From: Pagrus major | Lineage: Eukaryota > Chordata > Actinopteri > Spariformes > Sparidae | Assembly (NCBI RefSeq): GCF_040436345.1 | Contig: NC_133215.1 | Location: forward strand, 22,246,806-22,310,805 | Direction: 5' to 3' | Length of the DNA: 64,000 bases | Shown here: in pieces, positions 31,629 through 57,639 of the stretch | Layout of the letters: each line of letters opens with the position of its first letter | Numbering within the stretch: position 1 is the first letter of the stretch | Translations under genes and position numbers: made by a program | Notes under the pieces: model-generated | Told to the model about the DNA's origin: nothing | The model's database searches: none | Seen by the model: the letters and a program-made list of their open reading frames with translations, nothing else

Positions 31629-32655
31629 ATCGGTCTGCAGGCTCGGGTCTCCACAGGGGAGCCACAAGGCCTCGAGTTCAACACAAACAACCAGACGTGG
31701 GTCGGTTGTTATTTAGAAAAATTTCAGTAAATGTTATGTTTGATTTTTAGTGCCTAAGTGCACGATTGGTGGAGTTCGGAGTTCTGAGGGAGGCAGAGTG
31801 AGTCGAAGGTTATAAGAAAGATGTTGGAAAATTACTTAAATCAATGTCGAGGAGCAATATGACCCAAGACCACCTGCCATCTTTAGGAAAACACCAGGCT
31901 CCCTCCTTAATTTGAGCTATGGAGGTGTCTCTGTGGCTTTCAAGTCGTCAATGTGACAATCCTGTCAAAGTAAACTGAACCACACAGGCACCTTTTTTTT
32001 TTTTTTTTTGCTTTTTCTCTTCCTTTTTTTTCAGTGTTATGTAAGCGCCTTTGTGAAACATTTTCAGCATTGTTTTTTTAAACATAACATTTACAACGTG
32101 CAGTTTTGCTTTGGCATCTACTTTGTCTTAAAGAAACAAAGCAGTGCTCATCAGATACCATAAATATCCTGTCTAACAAACTGAAGCTGTTTTTTCAGTT
32201 CTCGTAGTTTCAGAAGCGTCCAGCTGCGTCCCATTTCCTCCTCTGACCTTTTCTCTGCTCACTCCTCCTTTGACTGCACCAATTTGTGATTTAAAACCTC
32301 ACCTCATATGCTGGCAAATCAGACAACACATCCTTCTCCATACAGGGACTTTTCATCAACAAATAAAAAAAAAAAAAGGTGAACACTACGGGGAGGTAAC
32401 GCAGCATTAAACGGGATATTTGCTGTTTAAAAGCACAAGAAGAAACACATGTTGACACCTTTTTGTTGTCTGTCTTTTGTAAGTGGTGGCTGATGTGAAC
32501 AGGCCTCTTCAAGTGGAGGAAGTCTCTGAATTTGGAAAAATAGTCGTAGGAGGAACTGGGGGAAAAAAAGTTTTAGATGCACCAACCGGATGATGAAAGA
32601 CGAAGCCATGAGTCAAAGTTTATAATGTTTTTCTTTTTTAAAAATAAAGTGCAGC
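31629..32655 (+). other. SRP68 3' UTR
   Basis: About 1 kb between the stop and AATAAA 32643-32648. It contains T-rich tracts (31990-32010) and an upstream AATAAA-like caaataaaaaa near 32359 that could give a shorter form. Confidence 0.6.
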
Positions 32656-33474
32656 ATGGTTTGGTGTTTTAATTTGTCAGTTGTTAGGTGCAACCTTCAC
32701 AGATTGTGCTGTATATGTTGTATGACATTTGGCACTAAACTCATGTCACGGAAGGGTCCAACTGCTGTAGCTATACATTTTTTAACACCCTCTATGTCTT
32801 ACATCATCAAGGCATATGTTTGCCTCAAAATGGTCTGCTGGCTAAACTGGGAAATAATTCAAGCTCAGCTCCTCAGACTGTATTTTATTCCTGTCATGTT
32901 TTTATTTGTACTTTCATTTACACTTCAACAGAATCACTGTTTAAGGACAGCAGAGTTTTTAGCAGCCTGTCATCCGTCACACCACCACGCCTGTGTGTCC
33001 GTCATGAGTAGAACAACACTGTTTTCATCACCAGTGACATGACTGTGGATATATTGTAACGCTCAGACTGTTTGCTATCAGTTGTTTTCCAGCCATAATG
33101 TGTCGACACCAAAGCAGCTAATTTCCTCTGATCCTTAAGGGACCGCCATGGCTTCGTACCGTTTCTGTCACTCACTCGTACGTTTAACTGTTTTGTTAAC
33201 TCATTTTTATCGATGCATGTTTTATTTCTTTTCTCTCTCCCCCTCAATGTTTCATGTTAAACAGAAAATTAAGATGGCCGTGCTGGAATAGTTCCAGCAC
33301 TTGACCTTGATTAGCCTGGAAAAGTGTAAGTCATGATCAATGATTGTTGGAAACGCAAGTGGAAATAGAAATGAAATTATGAGAATGTATGATTTGATTT
33401 AATTTCCAGGCCGATGATTAAAATATATTTGCATCACACACTGTTTTCTTGACATTCTTGAGGAAAATCTAGAC

Positions 33475-33791
33475 ATTAAAGGAGATGTGTAACGTTCAGG
33501 TTCATAATTTAATTTTGTCCAGTGCTGCAGCACCTCTCCAATTGGTCAGCTCACACATGCCTGACCCAGCACCGCAACAACACAGCAGCTGTGCTAAATC
33601 AGTTCTTCGGTGCCAAACTAGCCGTGTAGCATTGATTATACAAATGTGTGACGAAGTGTGATGTCACAAAGTCACGTAATTAAATGTGAGACTACTGGCG
33701 AGGCGTTTCAGGAGCAGTGTTTTCTGTGGAAGAGAGGAGCTTCTGTTGGTGCCGACTTTTAAACACTGAAGGATAATAGGTCTCCTTTAAT
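33475..33791. mobile_element. Short MITE with ATTAAAGGAGA inverted ends
   Basis: The left end attaaaggagatg mirrors the right end tctcctttaat, an 11-base terminal inverted repeat enclosing about 295 bases. Inside are attggtcagctcacac and gatgtcacaaagtcacg, phrases of a frequent fish repeat. Confidence 0.6.
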
Positions 33792-34062
33792 TTTAACTGC
33801 AGTGGTTCAAAGACAACCATGATAGAGGACAAAGGGCTTTTATTGTTGCATAATCATCTGAGTCTGTTAGAATTATTAAAAAAACAAACCACTTGGTTTA
33901 CAAAGCATAAGGTGAAATTCTGATGGAATTCAAAAGGTGTGTGAGTGTTTCACCTCTGTCTCAGGTATGGGTGTGTTTGTAGGAGTGCGCAGGATGCCTC
34001 AGCAGGGTGTGAAGGTCTTTACGTTTACTTTGCGTATATGCATTTTCATCAGGTTTATTCGA

Positions 34063-34065
<3 letters not shown>

Positions 34066-34103
<38 letters not shown>
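34066..34103. repeat. (GT)n microsatellite
   Basis: About 19 uninterrupted GT units. A shorter (CA)n tract follows at 34196-34220, so the two could pair as a hairpin in single-stranded form. Confidence 0.95.
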
Positions 34104-34107
<4 letters not shown>

Positions 34108-36511
34108 CAAACACTTCCAGCTATGCAAATTATTTTCATTTTACGCAGGAAGATCAAAGTCACAAGTATGTTTAATTAAAAGTATTTACCCCCTCGCACA
34201 CACACACACACACATACACACGACATCTCTACCTGTTGTCTAATCAGCTGTCATCACTGCCATCTCCATACATTCCTCTGTCTCTGCTCTGCCTGGATGG
34301 CCTGAAGATATTTGTGCCTTGATGAGGCGGAGATAAATGCTTATCTGCAGCAAGAAACCACAGATCAGACACTGTGCCACCGAGAGTCTGCTCAGTGTTT
34401 TTATATCACTGTAAATCAGTTTATTTCTCCCTTTAATTTCCTGTTGTGAGATGAAAAGAAGAAAGACATGAAAGTGAATCTTTTCGCAGATGGCGAACAA
34501 AAATCATATTTACTTGTTGACAAGCAGATTGTACAGTACAGGGGAGATGTGAAAAAGTCCAAGGTACAGTATAAGCATCAAAGCTTTGTAAACCAGACAG
34601 CCATGCTTTGTCTGCTGTGTGTAGTTAAGTGAAAGAGACCGACACACCCTCACAGTGTTTCTACCTTTGTTGGTTCCTCTCAGTTAAGCTGGAGTTATGA
34701 GGCATGCAGATTATTCCCTGCAATTTTTGTTTCCCTGCCAACCATTTGAAAGGAACTTTAGGATGCTATGATCCCTTTAAAATAACAGTCAGGTTTGACG
34801 CCTCTGACCTTGCAACTGATCAGAGTTCAGCCTTACAGCTGCATTTACAGTCGTTTATGTATCTGTGACTACGTTAAATGCTGCTGTGCTTAACGCAGAA
34901 CACAAGCCTTGTTATATTTATCTTTAATAAAAATCCTAAATTCCATGCCGTCAAAGTTATAAATCCCGGTATCATGACAACACTACTATGGATGGCAATG
35001 TCAGTCCACCATTGGGTCTAGGGATAGATTCATTGGTCTGCTGTAAGCATTCATCTTCTCATTCCTGCAACCTGTCTTTGTTCTGTGTCATTACAGCACT
35101 TCCTTAAATAAATAATATATTTTATAAATTATAGAATAAATAGACCTACGTCAAAACACAATCACAATCAGTAGTGACACTGTTTCTTATGCCAGCCTGC
35201 TGGGCACTGGGCTCTGCTGGACTTCTGTGTTTTGCTGGAAGCCAGTTGTTAGTTTATGTTAACTGACTCCTTTTCTACACCAAACTTCAGTGAGTGAGAG
35301 TTGGACAGAGACAGGGACAGGAGAAACAAATATTCAAACAAATTTCAGACGCCCTGGAGAGAAGAATTCCTGTTTCTTATGTAACGTTTACAGGAAAAAT
35401 TGTATGTCAATCTCAGGGGTCACACCGTGTCAGTCACCATCATGAGGCACAGGGCAGTAGTGTGTACAGACTCTCTAAAGGGCACAGGCAGAAAATTAAT
35501 GAATGAATGTAAAGTGATACTTTATGTCATAGATTTACACTAGAGGATGGATTATTCTGCGTTTTTCTGGGAATTAAAAGTAAAATTAACATTATTTGGC
35601 TTACAACTGCTGTTGCATTTTACTTTACTATTATTTTTGCATTGTCATTCTTTAAATGCCACCAGGATGCGGGAAATAGTCCTTGAGTCTCTTTGACTCT
35701 TTGACTCTTTGCCTCAGAACCCCACTTTGGTTTTCGATATCATATCTATTGCAGAGTCTCAAGGTTTGCAAGAATGCCACAGGCTTGTGTAGGCAACAGA
35801 GAGAGACAGAGAGGGTCTCATTTGTCACATCATATTACAATCCGTTTACATATGGCCCATTAAAAAGTAAATAAAACATGTAAATTGCCACAATTGTTCT
35901 CTTAGAGCCCCTTTAAGATTGAACATGAAACTAAGACTACTCAAGTGTCTTTCATTTTGACTGTCAGCCCTCTTCACCCTGACACCGCACGTGTTAACTC
36001 TCAGGCAGATCAGATGAACAAACAGAGACACACAGTGTATACAGTCAACACTGGAAAAGTGTCTCTCAACCTGTGGGCCAGCGAGGAAGGAATGATTACA
36101 TAATACCATTGTTTAAGAGGCAAATGTCATGATGTTGAGGATTAAAGACGGCTTCAGACATTGCAAAGTCCCATGTGTGGCTTCTACAGGCATGCAAGTC
36201 ATTCAGGATCAGGGCGTCTCTCTGCAGCACATCAACAATAGGAAAACCATGGCGAGGAATGCAGCTGGGCTGCTTTCTTTGCAGCACAGCGGGGAACAGC
36301 ACAGAGAGCACACATTTTTGATCTGTCCAGTCATTCAGTCTCTCTCTGTGGGTGGGTCCACCTGTCTGGAAAAACAGATACTCTCTCTGTTTGTAGGAAA
36401 TACATGTAGTTCCATTTACAAAACAGCCTGATGTAATCCAATCAGACCCAAACCCAATTACATGTCAAACTAAGACAAGCAACATGAAAGAAAATACATT
36501 AAACATGTTTC

Positions 36512-36780
36512 CAGTTCTCAAAGTGGGGTCCAGTGACCCCCAGGGGTCCTTCAGGGGGTTTCAAGCTAAAAGGGAAATAATTTATTTTCACTCCATCCAA
36601 AAGTAACAGAATAACAAAATGTGGTCATTGGCTTCATACATGATCTTTAATTAAACATCTCAAAGCAAGATTGTTATCGAAAGGGGGACCCTGGGACAAA
36701 ATCTAATCAGATGGGGCTCTGGGGTCTAATTTGTGTCAGTTTAAGCGTCCTATAGATGTGAAAAGGTTTGAGAGCCACTG
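36512..36780. mobile_element. hAT-type MITE (CAGTTCTCAAAGTGGGGTCC ends)
   Basis: The left end cagttctcaaagtggggtcc mirrors the right end ggtttgagagccactg. This is the typical hAT/Charlie terminal type (CAGTGGTTCTCAAA...). The interior is about 235 bases, AT-rich and non-coding. Confidence 0.65.
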
Positions 36781-37138
36781 AACTAGAGGGAGGATACTCT
36801 ACACCTTGCTGTTAAAATCAAGGATCCCATTCCCATCACTTAGATTTATTTGAGTTACATTGCTTCATTAGCCTTCAAAACTCTGTGAAAGAGGTTTTGA
36901 ATACAGTCACAGTTCAACAGGAGGGAATGTGAGAATATATGGTTGTTAACACAAAATCCATCAGATGTTCCTTAAAGCTATTTTATAAGCCAAACATAAC
37001 AGGGCAAAATGATTGTACAAATACCATAATTATTGTACATCTGGCATCACTGATGAAAGCGCTTGAATTTTTATATGTTCTGCAAGAATTGACATTGAAA
37101 TTCTTTTGATATTCTTTTTTTAATTTAATGTAAATATT

Positions 37139-37515
37139 AGAGCCCGGCCGATATGCCAACTTGGGGCTGATGCCAATTCTGTAACAATATTAGAAAAATT
37201 CTGAAATCAATGTATCAGCCAATATACACACATTTTTTGCCTTGATCCCTCATTGTTATCAAACAATTGCGACAAATATATGTAACGTAGGCAGGATATG
37301 TTACAGTTTAACAATAAATATTCATTGCCTATGACATTATTGAACCGACACAGTAAACTTTACTGGAAATTTTATAATTATAAATTAACCCAAGCATCTT
37401 TTTCTGCAATGTGTTCTTCAAAATCAAAATGTTTTCATATCGGACAGCATATACGCCGATACTGATACATCTGTCATCAGCCAATATCGGCCAACCGATA
37501 TATCAGTCGGGCTCT
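37139..37515. mobile_element. MITE with AGAGCCCGGCCGATAT inverted ends
   Basis: The left agagcccggccgatat and right atatatcagtcgggctct ends are inverted repeats with two mismatches, enclosing about 345 bases. Sub-terminal repeats of gccgatactgat and ccaatatcggcc add internal symmetry. It is the same family as the worn copy in DDX5 intron 1. Confidence 0.7.
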
Positions 37516-38483
37516 TGTAAATAGGCTAAGTTCTGCTGTCTGCATGTGTGTCCGCCACAGTTTTCAGTGTTCCCAGCTTCAATTCTCTCTTTTTAATTGT
37601 CTGTGAGCCACTTGAAAGCCTGCTAGTTCTCATTATAGAAATTATCTGTGTACTTGTCTCAAACTATGCCATGTTGGGTACTGGAAACTGCTACTCCTTG
37701 TAAAGTACTTGAATTTGATGTTGAAGAAGGTGTGGTGGAAAATAATACAAAGGAAGCAGATGTGGAAATGTTGGGAATCTTCCCAAGGATAAAAAAAAAC
37801 AAACCCTGTGTGGTCATGCTTAAAAACAACCATGACAGTTTATGTTGCAGGCGGTCTTTCATTTACAGAAAGGGAAGGAAAAGAGTCTGTGATTTAAATT
37901 GTTTTTCAGACATTTTATCAGACAGCGACATTAAAGAGATGACAGGAAACAAGGAGAGAAATAGATACATCCAAAAAAGTTACCCATAAACCCTTTTATT
38001 GGCCAGATTTCACTCATTGATTTCTAATGTGACGTCTCCCACCTTCATTCAGTGCTGTTTTCTTCACTAGTGCATGCCATTCATATGAATAAAAAGTGTT
38101 TTGTTGTCTCTACCCCCTGCAGGAATTCATTGTCCCTCCAGCCCCATGAATAATGCATCCCTGGTGATTAAAGGGCCCTTGAGAGAGATCTGAGAGTGTG
38201 TCAGGGCCCAGATGAAAAGGAAGGGCAGGGAAGGAGAGTGCAGGAAACAGGTCGGTCCAGTCCTCCTCTGCTTAGGTGAATGTCTGGGTGGTGACACACC
38301 TGTTAACCTGTCTGGGAGGGGCTGTCACTGTGCTGACGTGAGTGTGTGCCAGGAGAGTGTGTTTGAGAGGAGCCAAAGGCAGAGGAGAGACAGAGTGGGA
38401 GCCACACAGTGAGGAAGACGGAGACGAAGAAGGAGTAAAAGAGCAAGCGAGTGAGAGACTTTTGTGGGATCTCTGGACCCACC

Positions 38484-54201
<15,718 letters not shown>

Positions 54202-54599
54202 ATATGTTTACAACAAACTTGGAGATATCTGGTCTGTGGCGTGATATGGTATTGAAGAATGTACATTAGATTATGGGCGATCTGTATGAAATCCATACAT
54301 TAATTACAATGTACATTATGACTCAGGAAAAGTCTTCTACTGCAAAGTTGCTTGTCTATCGATTGCTGCTGAGTTGCCTTTGTTTACCAAACATGCGTGA
54401 TGTGGGCAGTTGTTTTTCGATTTAAATTAAAAATATCAATGCAGTTTATCTTTGATATTATTGTGTTATATGGGATACTGGGACATGGTGCAATGGTATT
54501 TACCAACATTGATTTGATTCTGTATTACTCATGGGCTATCCTTGACATTGTTCACTTTAAACCCAATCTTGTTTGATACTTTATGAAGAAACTAATATC

Positions 54600-54605
54600 A
54601 ATAAA
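54600..54605 (+). terminator. EVPL poly(A) signal
   Basis: Canonical AATAAA about 400 bases after the stop, followed by a GT-containing stretch (gagcatgtgatttcagtgctgtg). Confidence 0.7.
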
Positions 54606-55789
54606 TTTAAATTATAATGGTTGAAGAGCATGTGATTTCAGTGCTGTGTCTACTTCTGAATACAACACACAATCAGGTACAATAGGCAGTTTTTTTTAAC
54701 ATTTACTTTCAAGAAAGTGATACCAGATTAGATCTTATTCTTAAGAACCCAGTTAATATCAAATGACAAATAATGGGCACTACTCCACTGAATGAAAATA
54801 AAACAGGTGATCATACGGTAGAGAAAAACAAAAAACTATTATACTTAGAATTTTGCTTTTCTTTTGAGATAGGGGATACATTCACCTGTTGTCATCTTAA
54901 GATCGTTCAAAAGAGGGTAAAATTACACTTCACTTGACTTTCTCATCATTTTCAAACATATTAGGGCTGCTGCAGTTGTTTTTATTATCATCTACCAGTT
55001 GGTCTAAAGAATGTCTGAAAATAATGTAAACATTTCCCTAAGTTGAGATTGACATCTTCACGTTATCTGTACTAACAGTTAACAGTCCAAAATCATGCTA
55101 TCATAGAAAATAGAGAAAAGCAGCATATCTTCACATTTGACAAGCTTTGATGAGAAAATAAATGAATTTCAGCATGAAAAGCAATAACAATATTTCATCA
55201 GCTATCAAAATTGTTCCTGGTAGATGGACAAATCGATTGACAGACGAAGACTTAAAGTTCTGGTCCACTTTGAGACCATGATGTGGGGTCACAAGCCAAA
55301 AGGTTTGGCCACTTAAAGTGAGTGGAATATATCCACGGTTTGGTTTTTATTTATTTATTTATTTTTGCATGATCAATACATGACATATCGAATGTAATCA
55401 TTTTAAAGGGCAATTTTCCAAGATATGAGATCACAAAGTTACATACATACATACATATATACAAGATATGAAACTCACTATATAAAAATGGCAGCATTGA
55501 AAAAATATTATTGTTTTCACCTTTTCACCGAGTTATCAGATGCCTCAACATCGAAGCATGGCTAAAAAAAATGAAACCCTAATATCAATCCAGTAATCTG
55601 GGGCTTTATTTATCAAACATCAACCCCTGGACAGATGAAATGCAGGAAACTGTTATGGTCAGAGGAAGACAAATAGTCATGTAACAACAGCACTCCAGTG
55701 CACCTCGACACACAGCAGCTGAACCGGCAGCTCTTAGTTCCGATACTCAACGAGGTAACCTTGGGAAGCTTGATGAATGAAGACCCTGC
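54606..55789. other. EVPL-TEN1 tail-to-tail spacer
   Basis: Includes a 290-base interspersed repeat (54964-55255), an (ATTT)n stretch near 55348 and (ATAC)n near 55441. No CDK3-like kinase exon is visible; human has CDK3 between these two genes. The TEN1 3' UTR must lie in its last few hundred bases. Confidence 0.5.
54964..55255. repeat. Copy of the 'ggctgcaactaa' interspersed repeat
   Basis: It begins agggctgctgcagttgttttt, has agaaaatagagaaaagcagc, tcttcacatttgacaagctt and gagaaaataaatgaatttc, and ends caaatcgattgac. Order and spacing match the copy at 39783-40035. Confidence 0.6.
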
Positions 55790-57361
55790 TCAAGTTACAT
55801 GTGCAGGTTGTGCAGCATCAATCTGTTTGTGCTCCCTCCCACTGAAGAAGCTCCTTTGCTCATTGATGGCTTTCTGAAGAAGGGCAATATTTACTCCATC
55901 AACACAGCTCAGCACACGGGCACGGACCATCACCCCAACCTCTGTAAGACAAGAAAATACAATGAAGGGAGGCGATCGAGGCAAAGGGTCTTGGCTATGT
56001 TTAAATGAGCACAGTGATCAAGATTTAATTAGAGGCAAACAAACACTGTTTGTTTATTAAAAACAAATGAGTTGTGACTTCCAAGTTAAATTTCAACTTG
56101 TTCTTAAATCTGATAGATATACAGAAAAAACAAACAAAACATCTGAGGACTAATATCAGGTCCACACAAAATGATTAACCAGATCATTTTAAATATTTAC
56201 ACTGAATCATGTAAGAGTGAATTAGCCTCTATGAATTTCTTGTTTGAGCTAGTAATAATTAATAACTAATAACTCTGATACAGTACTCAAAATATCTCCT
56301 GTCAAACATATCAGAAAGTCTTTCCTTACCATCAGCATTTTCTATCTCACCCAGAACTATGTACTGGGCCCCAATTATAGGGTTAAAGGGCTCCACAAAT
56401 AAGGTATGGACAACCACGTGGTGCTCCTTTGAAGCATGCTGAGCTGACAGTGTAGCCCTGGACTCCTCAGGCTGGTAGCAGGTAAGTCTGGAAAATTGAA
56501 CGGGTTTAGTGTCCAAGTCAATCTTTTCTTTTTAAGGTGCAGTCTTAAATTGTGTGTATTGTATATGATTACTTCTTGGAGTACCCATACTGGAAGTGTT
56601 GTTCTTATGTGGGTCAAAGATAATTTGTTACCTTGGTGGACAATAAAGTTCTATTCTATTTTATAACAACAACAACAATAGCAAAAAACAGCACTAATTA
56701 TTTCAGAGATGAAATGTAACTACTTTCCTACCCATCTCTAATCTCCCCTTTATCTCCATTGTTTGAATCATCTGGCCCTTCAAGTGGTTGCCAGTTTGTG
56801 GTCTAACTAACACTGCTGTAAGTACACTCCCACACAGAGTTTAAAAGCCTGCAACTCCCCTCCAGTTAGTAAGAACTGAAGAAGCCTCTTGGATGAGAGG
56901 TGAAACGTCTTCAAGGAACCGAAACACGTCCAGTTGCCTACGATACAGCATTTAGTGTAAATACACAAAGATAAACAAAACAATCATTTTGGATCCAACA
57001 AACATTTAGCCTACAAAGATATGTCCCCCCTACACTGCTCTATTGGCATGAGGGTAAATAGACAGTGATTGAATTTTTATTTTTGGGTGAACTTTTCCTT
57101 TAAAGGTGTATTCTCATCATTAGTTAAGAACCAAACTATTCACACTTTTGACAAACTTGCGTTGACAAAACACTGTTTGCAATCTCATATATTGCAGAAG
57201 TTGTCTTGTATCAAGCAAATCACTTTCCCAGTCAGGACATCAAAACTGATGCGGGTCACAAACAAAGCTCACCTGCCAAATGTTCTCACTGAGTCTCCTT
57301 CCTGCACTGCTCCAGAGTTTATTTCCCAGGGGAAACGATAAACTGCAGCTGCGGGAAGCAT
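55790..57361 (-). CDS. ten1: CST telomere complex subunit TEN1
   Basis: Small OB-fold partner of STN1 in the CTC1-STN1-TEN1 complex, which binds single-stranded telomeric DNA and helps fill-in synthesis and fork rescue. Three exons on the minus strand (57361-57273, 56487-56330, 55941-55790) join to 132 aa (human 123). Exon 1 encodes MLPAAAVYRFPWEINSGAV and SVRTFGR. Exon 2 encodes RLTCYQPEESRATLSAQH, VVVHTLFVEPFNPIIGAQY and IVLGEIENAD. Exon 3 encodes VMVRARVLSCVDGVNIALLQ and KAINEQRSFF before an extra tail ending AQPAHVT. The human pattern FGRLxxYDxxxSRVTLxAQH, VEPF..xxGxxYIVLGE and KARVLTCVEGMNLxLLxxAI is preserved. It is head-to-head with ACOX1, as in human. Intron 1 (785 bases) holds retrotransposon debris. 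Confidence 0.93.
56530..56665 (+). mobile_element. LINE 3' tail in TEN1 intron 1
   Basis: It reads ...ttaccttggtggacaataaag ttctattctatttta. The terminal (TTCTA)-type short repeat after an AATAAAG is the usual 3' end of CR1/L2-group fish LINEs. The body is missing, as expected from 5' truncation. Confidence 0.5.
56805..56945 (+). mobile_element. Retrotransposon-derived fragment in TEN1 intron 1
   Basis: The phrase gaactgaagaagcctcttgg followed by atgagaggtgaaacgtcttc is a widespread fish repeat word found near the 3' ends of certain non-LTR or Penelope-type elements. Only about 140 bases remain, so the class is uncertain. Confidence 0.4.
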
Positions 57362-57639
57362 TGCGGTAAAATAATAAAGCGTAATGGACAAGAATAAAGT
57401 GTGACACCGCTGAATAATGTGAGTAAATGTTTGTATGGAAGTGTTGAGGAAGACTGGGTACTTCCGGGTAACGTCACGTGACGTCCCTCCTGACCTGTCT
57501 GCGGCTGCGTCGACAACCAGCTTCAGGAAGAGGCCGAGTGAGGGACACCATCAGGTTCAGGTTGCTGCAAGAGGTTACTGAACAAGAGTCCCATCAAACT
57601 TGTTCACGATACATATCGATTTCAGTCAGAAACAGAGCC
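57362..57639. promoter_or_regulatory. Bidirectional TEN1/ACOX1 promoter
   Basis: 278 bases separate the two divergent start codons. The interval is GC-rich and TATA-less. It holds an ETS-type site (acttccgg, 57460-57467) directly followed by a perfect 14-base palindrome ACGTCACGTGACGT at 57471-57484. The core GTCACGTGAC is a USF/TFE-type E-box and equals the published CLEAR consensus; its flanks add two half-CRE words (ACGTCA/TGACGT). Whether TFEB, USF or CREB-family proteins bind is inference. Confidence 0.7.

Larger units (their letters stand above)
32656..38483. other. Gene-poor SRP68-EVPL spacer
   Basis: Nearly 6 kb with no supported exon. It holds three short transposon relics and dinucleotide repeats listed separately. 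The longest frame here (37648-37989, 113 codons) has no recognisable family and overlaps comparable frames on the other strand. The last 350 bases are richer in GA and lead into the EVPL start. Confidence 0.55.

Noticed and set aside
36096-36431. Paired frames on both strands (71 and 100 codons) in the SRP68-EVPL spacer
   Set aside because: No recognisable domain; antisense pairing indicates chance openness.
37648-37989. 113-codon open frame upstream of EVPL
   Set aside because: No family resemblance, overlapped by similar-length frames on the other strand, and no codon bias or splice support.
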